DNA from: Mariannaea sp. PMI_226
Lineage: Eukaryota > Ascomycota > Sordariomycetes > Hypocreales > Nectriaceae
NCBI GenBank assembly: GCA_024336345.1
Contig: JANFOG010000004.1
Coordinates: 3,596,001-3,660,000, forward strand
Direction: 5' to 3'
DNA: 64,000 nt
In this document: positions 44,375-55,277 of the stretch, piece after piece
Numbering within the stretch: the first letter of the stretch is position 1
How the letters are laid out: the number at the start of each line of letters is the position of its first letter
Notes under the pieces: generated by a model
What the model was told of the DNA's origin: nothing
What the model saw: only the letters and a program-made list of their open reading frames with translations
Databases searched by the model: none
Program-made: the position numbers and the translations under genes

Positions 44375-46056
44375 TTTTTTATGCTGTGTGGTGAGGACGT
44401 TGGTGTTGAAGTTGGCGTCGACGTTGTGTACTCCGTCCGTGCCGTGGGGGGAGTTGACGTCAGGCGCCAAGTAAATGCGACCCGGATTAACTTGACCAGA
44501 ACGCTTACCGGACGACGGGGGCGATGCCAATGGGTTGTCTTGGGTGAGATGAAGATGACAGTGACAGTGACAGTGAGGCGGAGGAGAAGGAGGAGGAGGA
44601 AGCGTTTGTAGTCGTGCGTGAGGGAGTAAGAGCTAGATTAAGTAGGAAGGTAAGGTAAGGTAAGGCAAGGCCAAGGTAGGTAAGTAACGTTTGAGTCGAG
44701 ACGTGCAAGGAAAGTAAGAATAAGGTAAGGCAAGGTAAGTAAGAGCCCGATTAAGAGCCCGATTACTCGTCAACTGGGTCAACTGGTCGGTCGCGATGGC
44801 CTAACCCGCATTGAGTGGGAAGTCAAGTCATGCATGGACGTACAGTATGAGAGAGCGACGCCATGTGCGCGCCTTCTCATTAATTTAATAACTGTGCCAT
44901 TAATGGCGTACGGAGCACACTAGTGGTAATCCTAAAAAAAAAACTGCCTCTGTACTATTAGCTATTATTCTGTACCCATGACATGGAAGGTTTTGTCTTT
45001 ACTCTTCCTGGCGATCTTGTAATTTTGAATTAATTCAGTATTTGATTTATTCAGAACCTAGTATCGATCCTTTACAGAGGTTGTGGAAAATGCAGCGATG
45101 AACTCAATTGAAATACAACACCAGGACAAAAAAAAAACCCTGTTTCTTCTTCAGGGTAGTAGGCGTAGAAGAAGCCCACACGCAACGCTGAGAGAGGTCC
45201 ACGGGGTTTCGGGAGGTGAGACTTTAGTTTCTATAAACAGAACCTGCGCCCGCAGGGAAAATGGAATACACGAGACCCCTTTGAAACGACGGATAAGGTA
45301 ACATCGAAACGTATGTGGCTGTGCTCGGTTGTGCCCGGTAGTGCGCCATTGGGTCAATCCCAACACGGAAGCCGTCTTTGCCGCTGCAAGGTAGAAGCGA
45401 TGGCGCTTTTGCGCTTCGCGGCTGTGTCGTTAACCGATCCCCTTGCCCCCTCTAACGGATCCCCCCAGAAATCCCATTCCCTAGCGACCATAGTCGGAAC
45501 TTGTGGCTTCCGGGCGGCGGTAGCGGCAACATCGACATCCAATTGGCCAGAAAACATTCAAAATCAGGGTCCTCCTGGGTTGCCGACAAACACCATTCTT
45601 TCAGCTTCGGAAACGAGAAGAAGCGCGAGCGGATGGGCACACTAAGTAGTCATTGCATGCTAGTCAATATTCAGTGTACACATGGATCGTAGCGCAACTG
45701 TAGCGCGACCGTTACGGTTATTTGGTATTTCAGCTTGGCAATCGAAACAGATAAATGTTAACTAACTAACCATTGATGAATAGTTGGAAACCGTGCGAAC
45801 AACTGCCCCCGTGTGGGAATGATAATCGAGGTAAACAACGAACAGTGCTCTCAGTTTTGATACAATCATGTTTCTGTCAAGTTTGAATAATTATTATGCC
45901 AATCGACTACATTACGTCGATACTATGTAACCCTCGCAGCGCTGCGATAAACCTTTATAATGACACCCCATCTGGCTCTATTATTAATGTACATCATCTC
46001 TCATTCATATAATGATGGTGGCGTGGCGGTTACCAATGACAAATTCCCACAAGTGT
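44375..46056. other. Upstream region of the DUF7053 gene and downstream region of ORC4
   Basis: About 1.7 kb without a supportable gene. The proximal 370 bp contain the AAGGT/AAGGC repeats. A small palindrome-rich stretch with TAACTAACCATTGATG lies near 45755-45785. Frames at 45083-45645 start with non-ATG codons and show no family signal. Confidence 0.45.
44646..44743. repeat. Degenerate AAGGT/AAGGC repeat array
   Basis: Two clusters (44646-44692 and 44707-44743) of pentamers AAGGT, AAGGC and AAGTA. They lie about 270-370 bp upstream of the DUF7053 start and resemble, on the opposite strand, the CCTTG array upstream of flbA. Confidence 0.85.
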
Positions 46057-48620
46057 TTATAGCTCCTTGCACCACTTTGCCAGCACGGTGCTCAGCTTCA
46101 CCGCAGCTGGGATCTCCTCCAATGCCACATCCACCTTCCACATCTTGCCTTCCAATCCTCCATGGCCAAAGGAACGCCCACCCCCGACTCCTGCTGGGAC
46201 AAGCAGCCCAAGAGAGATGAGGCGCTCCCAAGCAATGCCTGCCACACCCCGGCTCCACACACGCACACCACCACCCATGGCCAACATGCCTGATGTTGCC
46301 GACTGTACTCGTTGTCTGCCCATGAGAGAGCTGTACTCGTCGTACGCCATGGCCAAGTTGACCGTATCCGTGTGTGCCACTATATCTAACCGAGCTGCTG
46401 CAATCAAGAGCCCTAGGTCCAGCTCTGACAAGGTAGACAAGAGGTGTAAAAGAGAGTCTGGCGGTGTTAGAGTGTCGACATCGCCTGCACATGGAGGCGT
46501 GCTCAGCGTCATGTCCTTGCCCGAGAGACAGGACAGGGGCAATATCCATTCAGTAAAAAATGCCGAGACGGATTTAGTGGAGTAATAATGATACTGGAGC
46601 AGATCCTGGAAAGGCCGTTCCTTGTACAATGCCTATTACCAAATGTTAGAATTCGATGCACGCCGTCACATGTGAAAAAGAAAAAAAGAAGAAGAAAAAA
46701 GATACAAACTCCTAAAAGGGAAACTTGCCTCGATCTTATGGCTCCAGTACTTTTGGAATTCGTCATAACCTTCTAGACTAGTGTCGATGCCTTCTCCATC
46801 GGCAGCCTCAGTCTCGACTAGCAATCCCTGCTTGCACATTTGCCAGTACGCTGGCAGGGTTCTTGGCTGAGAGAGATAGACATAACGATGACTGAAACGA
46901 CTCTTGACTCGCTTCTCCAGCATCTCGACAACGTCTAGGCGACTCGTACATCCTATCACAGCTATAGGGGCTTTTCGGGACTGTGCAATGTCGAACAAGT
47001 TGTACAAAAGTGTTTGCCGAGGGTGCGATGCAAACATATCAAATTCATCAATGATGAAGACAATTGACTGTGATGTGACGCCGCTGTCTGTTCCGAGGAT
47101 CTCGGATGGATGAGACAAAAGAGCAAGCAGCGATGCCATGGTGTCGGCATAGTTGGTCTAAGCATGATAGTAAGCAGGGGATTGGTAGCGGCAGAAACAA
47201 GAATAAACACTTACTCTGTTCATAAGATCATCTTCAACCTTCATCTCCTTGCCAAGCTGACGCCATATCTCCTTCAACGCAAGCTTATCATCGGTGTGGA
47301 TAAAACCATTCAGCCGCACCACGTGGAAATCGTGAATATGTACTGGCCGTAAATCTTCCACAATATTTTCAAGGAGCTATTTTCAGGTTAGCCGTAAACA
47401 ACGCCATCTGCCACGGCGCGTTGTGCACTTACTGTCGTCTTCCCACTACCACGGGCACCGATCAAGAGCATTGAGTTTCCCTCGCCCGCAACCACCGTTT
47501 GTTCGATGAGCTGGTGAACTTTTTCATAAGCTTCTTGATGCCCAAACCACTTTATTCTCCTGCGTCCAGTACACCTATCCAATAGAACTCTCTGTAGCGA
47601 TCTTACGTGTTGATCAAGATTCACGATATTTGGCACTTCTGCCTCGGGAGCGGCCGTAGCCTCTTCTCCCTCCGCAATCTTCTTTGGTGTCTTCAACACG
47701 TCTTCCTGTGCACATGATTTGCACAGCCAATCGCCTTCGGGAATCTCTGGGACTTCGTAGCATTCTTGATGGACGGCGAAATCGCAATTGTCGCATAGAA
47801 TAATTTCGTTGGGCGGTTCCGAATCGGGTTTCGAACATATTTCGCAGACGATTTCGTCCTTCTTTGGTACACTCGGTTTTCGTCCTCGTGGCTTTTTTGG
47901 TAAATCTTCGAAAAACACTTCTCCATTTGCATCTTTCCCTGATCCAAACTTGACGCTTTTGGGAGGGCGACCTCGCCTTTTGGTAGGAGTGAGGATGCTC
48001 TTCAACGTCGCCTTCTGAGCCGACTGCGGCCCATCGACATAGTCCAAGGCAAGTTCGTCGTCCGACTCACGAACGACTGGCTGTTTCTTGGTTGGAGATA
48101 CACTGAGTGTCTCTCCTTTGTTTTCCTCCACCTCTTCTTGATTCTTTCGCTTCCGTGGCCTGCCTGGCTTTTTCGGGGTAGCAACCTTCGGAGCACGAGC
48201 AGGAGCAGTCTTTTTAGGCAAGGCCATTGGGCGTCGCTCACCGGTGTCCCATTTCGTGCCCCGTAAGGCTGATAACTTAATTGCAGGGCGGAAGCCCGTC
48301 GCTGGCTTGGGCTGTGCCTGAGATTGTGGTTCGGGCGGTGGGGGGTATTGTGACTGAACGGGAGGTTGTTTTTGGCCTTCGGCTTGCAGAATTGGAGGGA
48401 GGTTTTCGGCATTTCCATTCACGGGTTGTGAAACTTTCTGCCCATACCCAAACACTCCGGAAATCGCTGATGCAATAGCATTAAGAGCCTTTGGGGTCGA
48501 GGGAGATCCGGCAGCAGCGATATCGTCAAGTCGACGTTTCTTGTTCGAGGGAGTTGGGGCGACATCCTCGGACTCTGGAAGGGGGCGCTTTAGGCCATTC
48601 GAAGTTGCTTCGGAATCCAT
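46057..48620 (-). CDS. ORC4: Origin recognition complex subunit 4 with AT-hooks and a PHD finger
   Basis: Nuclear AAA+ subunit of ORC. Exons 48620-47433, 47376-47215, 47157-46729 and 46632-46057 give 784 residues. The start chosen is the ATG at 48620 in a CACCATGG context; an in-frame ATG six codons upstream (48638) is weaker. Domains in order: disordered N-terminus; AT-hook-like KKPGRPRKRK (150-159), KRRGRPPKS (214-222) and KKPRGRKPS (242-250); a C4HC3 PHD finger with Cys259, 262, 276, 279, His284, Cys287, 300 and 303; then the AAA+ domain with Walker A GARGSGKTT (388-396) and Walker B VFIIDEFD (483-490); and a C-terminal winged-helix region rich in Leu. The last intron (46728-46633) has a GCAAGT donor, so it is GC-AG. 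The PHD and hooks suggest chromatin or AT-rich DNA recognition by the origin complex; this is inferred from the motifs. Confidence 0.92.
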
Positions 48621-50464
48621 GGTGAAGAATGAAAACATAGAGACTGGCGGGCCGCGGGGGAGATCAGATCATAGCTCCTGGTCAGCTTGAACATCGACAT
48701 CCATCACCATAGAGGTTGTTGATTTCGATCCTTTCACGTCGCCAATAGCCAATAGCTGAATGCCATGCTGCATAACGCTCTGGACTGGGCTGGGAGGTAC
48801 ATCGGTAAGTACCGCGTAAGGCAGGGCAGGGCACGGAGCTTGCTGGGCGCGTCTTGACGCGACAGGCTAAAGGCTAAGGCAAATGGGACCCGCTAAGTGC
48901 ATGCAATGAAGAAATTATGTCAGCACCAGTATTTGCATACTTCCATCCCAACATCACGAGATCGACTTAGACTGCAGGATGTCCTTTTCGCCAAGCCCTA
49001 TCCCCATGTAGGGTTGCCGATGCACCATATGTGGAGGCAGCTGAAAAGTTCCGTGGTATTTTTTGCACCATCGCTTTACAAGCACCTGCAAACGGTTCGC
49101 TGATGTTCACTCTTTTTGATGATAATACAGAGTGGAGGTGAGGTGGTCAGATATCCTACATACCATGTAAGCCACGTCGACAAGGTGTGAAATTTTCGTA
49201 TTCCTGGGCTTACTGAACGCTAATTTATCGAGGAGGAAGCAAATAAATACGGCATATCGCTATCATGTGAGGCAATAACTTCCCGCGGCCACGATTGATG
49301 CCTGCTGCAGGCGAGTACTCACTCACTCAACCACTCACTCACTCGGTCTGAGGCAGGCCAGTCAGACAACAAAATCCACGTATGGATGACTCCTGGTTGC
49401 AAGGTATGTTACAGTATGATATTATTATGATACAGATGCCAAGGACATCCATTCAGCTCGAGTGCAAAAATACCATCTATGTCGAAGAATGAGACCAATT
49501 CAGGTTAGCACAACCCGCACTTCGAATTCATAAGACCATGATCAACCTAGCGGTTATTTGGGACTTTGGTTGAGATCCCAGCTCACATACCGCTACGTAG
49601 TCGATGAATATCGTATAATATCTGCAGGAAAACCGCAGGACGTGCACCAGAGGCTTGATTAAGCACCGTTTCAGCTTCTGTGGCCAAGGACCAGCTCCTC
49701 CAGCCTTGTGGGTCTATATGCGCCTTTCGAGCGGCTGCATCTTTGGCTTACACATGGTCATAAAACGGAGCCTCCAGAGTGGCCCAGCTCAACCAAAATC
49801 ACACCCTCCACTTCCCAGCCGTCTCTCTCATTGGCAAATTTGAGGCTTGAAAAGTAAAGCTTGAACTAGGGCCCCTAGGCAAACCACTAATATTATCGCC
49901 AGGCTTACGTTAGAAGAAGCTAAAATAACAAAACCAAAAAAGGAAACCCTTAAGCAATTTGACGTGTCAGACGGTCAGACCGACTAATGGAGCCGACTGC
50001 CTACTCACTCTTACCATAGAGAGAGAGTATCCATTCTATGTATGCCTGCGGAGAAAACTTGATGCACCGACTGTGCACAGCTTCACTCCTGTCAGCAACT
50101 AAAGAAAAAAGTTTCCGAGATGAGGCTTTAGCCCCCATACCACCCAACCTAGCCTTGAAGCCCAGGGAAGGGGTGCAATTCCGCGTAGTTATGGGACCAA
50201 TCTCTGTCCACACATGGTAAATACGTTGTATTGTTGTATTGCACACCATGCGCCAAGAAACCGGTACTCGCTCATTAGTTCCCCTGGTGCGCCACTAAGG
50301 TCTAGAGGAAGTAAACCCAAATAGGGCCTTTTTTTCATTGTATAAGAATCATAGCCATCCGTTTAGTGCCTGCCTCGTCGTTCCTCTTCAGCTAGCTTCC
50401 GGCATTTCAAGCATTCTGGTTCTTTGGTTATAGAGATAGGACACTCTCATTCATCGAGGCAAAG
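48621..50464. other. Intergenic region upstream of ORC4 and of the LtrA-like gene
   Basis: About 1.8 kb between the two divergent starts. I see no confirmed gene. The 82-codon ATG frame on the minus strand at 50001-50249 has neutral composition but no family resemblance. CACTCACTCAAC repeats lie at 49318-49345. Confidence 0.4.
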
Positions 50465-52588
50465 ATGTCGACCGACACTCTTCACATGCACGAGGATGCC
50501 GAAGCCTCTGAGAAGCTGAAGCTTCTCAAGAGCCCAGTTATCACTAATCAACGGACTGAATCGCTGCCGTTGACAAATCGTGATCCAAGTGCGGCACCGG
50601 ATCTGACCTTGTTTGGAGATCGATTCGACCAAGACACTCCTGCGTTCCGCAAGGTTTGACCACCCAGCTTCTAAGCTTAATTCTTACCAATAACTGACCT
50701 ATTTGTTAGCACGAAGATGCCAGTTTGCTCGAGCTTTTCTTCGATCTCCTCTTCGCCGCCAACTTCAGCGTCTTCGCCCAGAACCAGGGTGTGAATAATC
50801 ATGAACGATTCAAGGCATATGTTGGATATTTCAGGTACCATTCAGGAACCGCAGACGCCACAGCAACATTTTCTGACCTGATTACACCAGTATCTTATGG
50901 TTGACATGGCTGGTCGTCAGCATGTATGATGTGCGGTTCGTCACGGACAGCATTTTCGGTACGAAAATAGAATCCCCTCCTTTCTCAAAAGTGATTCGAA
51001 CTAATCAAGAGCCGACAATAAGAGCGCATTTGCCGAGCTATTCACCTGGGTGTTATGGTGGGCTTTGCTGTAGTCTCACCTGACTTCAAGCCCGAAGACC
51101 AGAAGGTTAAGAGCATGAGGACAATGTGTATGTGTCGTCACCTCCCCCATCCATCTTAACAAACCTGACCATATATATCAGCCATCATTCTGTGCATATC
51201 TCGAGTCTGCTTAGCAATAGAATATGGCAGCATTCTGTGGCACATTCGGGATTTTAAGAAGCAGAGGCTGCCGATGATACTTCAGATCAGCTTAACCTTC
51301 ATCATCTCCCTGATCTACCTTGGAATCACCTTTGCGTTCCAACACGGGAATAGTAATGCATATCTCGCTTGGTATATCCTCGCCGTTGTCGAGGTTCTCC
51401 TATCCCTGGCTCTCGCTGCCATATTCCCTGTGCTCAGCTTGAGGGATACCCACTTGATGAAGCGCATGACCACAATGACAGTGCTCTTCTTGGGCGATGG
51501 TGTGGTCAATGTTGCCCAGAACGTTGTCACCATCGTGAAGGGCCCTGCGGCCTGGGGTGAGTCTTGGTCCAGAACTCATATTTGAAATTGAAATTGAACA
51601 AGGCTGACGTGTGTTTAGATCCTCTGACGATCGGCATCGTGACTGCTGCTTCTGCTACCATTTATTTCGTCTTTCTCGTCTATTTCGATTGGATGAAGGC
51701 ATCTTACCTACCAACCCTCCGTCAGCAGGCTTGGACTATTGTCCACTTTCCCTTCCATCTTGCTATGGTGATCTTCATGCAGAGCTTTACGCAGTTCATT
51801 CTCTGGTCTAAGATTGTGGATACCCTCAACAAGATAGATATCGACAGTCTATTTCCTGATCAAGTCACCAAGTCTACCACAACGAAAGAAATCGTCAATC
51901 ACTTGCAGAAGGCTGTCGATGCATTCTTCAAAGATTATCCTCCCAAATATCAGATTAGCTGGGACAATTACAACGACGTTCTTACCAACATATCAACCCT
52001 CCCTAATCACTTTTGGCAAGATTTCAACAAATATGCGGATACAGATGACTCCAGTGTTGTAAATCAAGACGACCTCAATAATTTCCTATCCTATATCAAC
52101 AGCTTGCTCAACACCATGACGAACGCCCTGTTGGAGACTTTTGGCATTAATATTGTGGAAGACGTCGTTGACGACAACAAGAATGCAACCGCGACTGAGC
52201 TTGAGAACATTGTCACCGAGCAGCTGGCTGATCGCTTCTCTTTGGTGGTAAGTCCTTCTCTACGGAGCCGCGCCTTAAAGTCTGCTTGCGCTAAATATAC
52301 ATCTAGTTCATATACGGGTACATCGCCGCTGGTATCGTCATGATACTCATGGTTGTCCTCATTTTCATCGCCCAGACTAAGCCCTGGCGCCTGTGGGCCA
52401 TTATCCGCAACGCCATCTTCTTCCTGCTCGGTCTTGGCCTCGCACTCGTCTCCCTGATTTCTCTCAATAGTACCGACGAGGCCAATTACAAAGGGAGCCC
52501 TATGCTACTGCCCACAATCTGTATTGTGTGGTTCATCGTTCTAGTTCTCACTCACCTCCGCAGCACCCCTTTGCTCTTTAAGAGATAG
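50465..52588 (+). CDS. Multipass membrane protein of the LtrA (low temperature requirement A) family
   Basis: Exons 50465-50653, 50710-50834, 50891-50958, 51023-51127, 51182-51556, 51619-52247 and 52307-52588 give 590 residues. The LtrA family hallmark ASLLELFFDLLFAANFSVFA is present. It is followed by ILWLTWLVVSMYDVRF, the family phrase RAIHLGVMVGFAV, LAIEYGSILWHIRDFK, YLAWYILAVVEVLLSLALAA, and the pair IVHFPFHLAMVIFMQ near residue 330. I count about nine to ten hydrophobic segments. A polar insertion of about 140 residues (355-495) lies between the last two membrane blocks, and two helices (FIYGYIAAGIVMILMVVLIF and FLLGLGLALVSLI) follow. The bacterial family has no established transport substrate, so function is open. 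The start is the first ATG, after a long CT-rich leader. Confidence 0.88.
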
Positions 52589-53576
52589 ATATTATCTGGC
52601 AAGCAAAGAAGAGTTGCAGATTATGCTTTCTGTACCGAAAGGATTTGTGGCCACCCAAGCTGAAAAGCCACACACAACTAGCCCAGGCTTAGGTTGAGAC
52701 GAAGTGTTGGAATATGCTCTCTCGGATAGGTTCTACAAACAGTTACAGACGGTATACAACATGTGGTAAACATGGACTGATATCAAATATATCCCCAACT
52801 CAAATAGCAAGCGAATCATTGATTTAGGTTAAGAGAACACGAAGGACAGGTACTTTAATAAATACTCAAAAGGCGAGGTGTTAGAATGTCGGATTTCAGG
52901 TAGTTGGAGGTAGACCAAATAATTACATTCTCGATATCGCTCATTACTTGCACTCGATTAGCCCTTACTAAAACGGTAGCTAAGCCTGGTAACGCTTGCG
53001 CTTGCACTGATTCTAGAATCCTCTCTCATACTTGAACTGGCACCCGTCGTCCATGGTAAACACATACCAAAGGGGCTTTCCCGGGACGTTTGACATTGTT
53101 CGGGCATACATGACTGCTTGGAGGGTGCTTTGGTACGCAGAAATCAAAACTTGGCTGTCGCTGTGCGGAATCACTCTCGCTAGGCTTTTGAGGCATTTGC
53201 TCCCACTACTCAAGTGCTACAGAGCCGCGACGATGGCCAATCAGGCGCGAGGTGCTTCTTGCGAGGGATGCGTCGGAAGAGTGTTTGGAACCGTCGAAGT
53301 TGGGCGGAGTCATCGAGGTAAGGTAGCTGCGAGATTTGCTATGGGCAACATAACTGTTAAGAGGCGGTGTTTTTACACGGACTGCTTCCTAGAGGAGACG
53401 TCAGTGCACTGGTCAGAGATGGCTGACTGCATAGTGATTGAAGATATGAAGTAGTCTAGACACAATGAAACCCAAGAACAAGCGAGCAGGAACTTACTCC
53501 GCCCGGAAATTCATTACTGTACGGTGAAGTGGCTAAACCGGCTAGATTAGCATAAAATCTAGGATGATTGAGTAAG
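52589..53576. other. Intergenic region with coding-like remnants on the minus strand
   Basis: Directly downstream of the LtrA gene I find no gene I can support. Between about 53013 and 53460 the minus strand shows three overlapping frames with coding-like content, for example ARVIPHSDSQVLISAYQSTL to 53013 and a segment with QISQLPYLDDSAQLRRFQ, but they do not join through good splice sites. It may be a degenerate gene. Confidence 0.35.
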
Positions 53577-54752
53577 CTACGCACTTGGAGGTGAGAGATC
53601 AGTTATTGGAGAGGATGGAGGCGTTGAGCCCCTGAGCACATCCCTTACAGAACTGGTCACACTACTCAGAGTCTCTCTAGACTCTTTGCGATGCCAAGGA
53701 GCCTTGCCAAATAGCTTACGCTTCAGCCTGGTTTTTGTCAATTCCTCTTGGAGCCATGTTCGCTTCCGAGCTAAATGATAGAAACCAGAAGTATCGGCTT
53801 GAACATCATCCAAAAAGAGGCGATCATGCTCAGGAATCGGGGGGCATACAATTGGCTTCTAGTCGTCAGCGTATTCCTTGAAGTATAAAGAAAATGAACA
53901 TGCTCGCCTCCTTGAATGTTCTGAGCCGAAATCTGGACCTGAATCCTCGTTTCTTGTTGCCGAAAGTCTCTCCGTAGAATCCTCCTTCAGAGTGCGGTGG
54001 TTGGACCCTCGGCCAATGCTTTCCCTGGGGCGAGTTAGATGAAGTCAGTGGAAAGGTCATGTTCGGTGTCCCAAGGGATGTTGGCGAACGATCTCGGAAA
54101 CCTGGTAAAGCAAAAGAAGACGGGTGCTGTAATGAAAGGACATGAGCGGATTCCGAAACGTAGGGGCTGGAGGGAAGCTGTGGCCGCTGTTCGACGATTC
54201 TGGGAAGTGAGTTGTTCCCTGTTGAAAATGAAGTAGTTGTCGGCGAAGCATATGATATCTCCCGAAATTCCGACTCGCTGGGGGACTTGTTGGAGCGTGT
54301 ACGCCATTTATAAAAGCGGTTGCTGGAATTGCTCTTGCGAGGTGCCATGAGACAGCGTTCTGCCCAATATCCCTCAGGAAACCAGACCTACTCGAATCCA
54401 TCACGAGGGGGTCTGGGAGGATCGACCCCAAAACTAGGTGGGTTGGGACCACCGAAACTTCGATGAGATGCCCGGTGAGCTGTTCGGTTTCCCAAATGCG
54501 CGTTATTCGAAATATTACTTTGTGGACCAGTATGATAGCGCGTGCTTTGAGAAGTTGTATCGTTGGCTCGAGGTGATGGAAGGGGCAGAGTGGTGCTAGG
54601 AGGCGTGGGGGAACAGTAAGGAAGAGAAAAGTAGCTGCAAATTATCAATATGAGTTCAAGTCGATATTGGAAAGATGTTGTTACTTAATTTCGCTCTTGT
54701 CCAGGGTGGCTTTCGTTGACGTATCTGAAACAGACCTGGTCCTTGATGGCAT
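53577..54752 (-). CDS. Conserved fungal protein of unknown function, 335 residues (model with one GC-AG intron)
   Basis: Modelled exons: 54752-54685, 54634-54392, 54322-53908 and 53858-53577. The ATG at 54752 begins MPSRTRSVSDTSTKATLDKS, which splices into YFSLPYCSPTPPSTTLP. The C-terminal block KPIVCPPIPEHDRLFLDDVQ and ARKRTWLQEELTKTRLKRK is the most conserved-looking part. A 69-nt intron with a GTAGGT donor joins the two halves and removes an in-frame stop at 54390; without it there would be two small neighbouring genes, the second starting at the ATG at 54348. The last intron (53907-53859) needs a GC donor (GCGAGC), after FRLRTFKE, because no GT of the right phase is present; its branch GCTGAC is good. 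Ser/Pro-rich, no membrane segment seen, role unknown. Confidence 0.6.
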
Positions 54753-55277
54753 AATGAATACCTAGAAGCCTGTAATAGACGGCTGCGAGAAGACAAAAAA
54801 TAATAGCAACGGATCCAGAAAGAGGGGGCCAACTATGGGAGAGAAAAATTACTACGGCATCGTGCTTGTAGGTTCGAGGTAATTGGTTGCTTGGTGGTGA
54901 CCAAAATTGAGGTTTAATGTTTGGAGGAGAAAATAAACACATAGACAGGAATATTATTTTTTTACATGGCTGCACTTATCACGTACATATGAGAAAGAAC
55001 ATGTTTTCTTATTTCTAGTCGCCCTGCAGCTTTGCAGCTTGGAAGGAGCTTGGTAGACGTGATTTACCAAGAGTGACCAAGAAATTATCCATTGCAACTG
55101 ACTTTTTGTGTGAAGAATGAAATTGTGATATGAATTGGGTTTGATCCCGTTGCGAACGAGTCGATCTACATATGGGACTCAAGTCGAACACGTCCCCAGT
55201 AACCAGCCAGTGCGCCAAACGCCGTTTTTGCCCTTTCATTAAGACATTGAATTTATCCGAGAATCCCCTGTCGGACA
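54753..55277. other. Flank between the unknown gene and bystin
   Basis: About 520 bp, AT-rich, with no supported exon. It lies upstream of the minus-strand unknown gene and downstream of bystin, so it should contain the promoter of the former and the 3' end of the latter. Confidence 0.4.

Noticed and set aside
44375..44530. N-terminal extension of the DUF7053 protein
   Set aside because: Open frame begins at TTG and lacks any ATG; DUF7053 proteins begin close to the MGRTTFTNITP motif at 44374.
50001..50249. 82-codon ATG frame on the minus strand
   Set aside because: Composition is neutral but no relatives, introns or promoter-like context found by eye.
53032..53454. 140-codon frame on the plus strand
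   Set aside because: Starts at TTG and is the mirror of the coding-like minus strand; no support.
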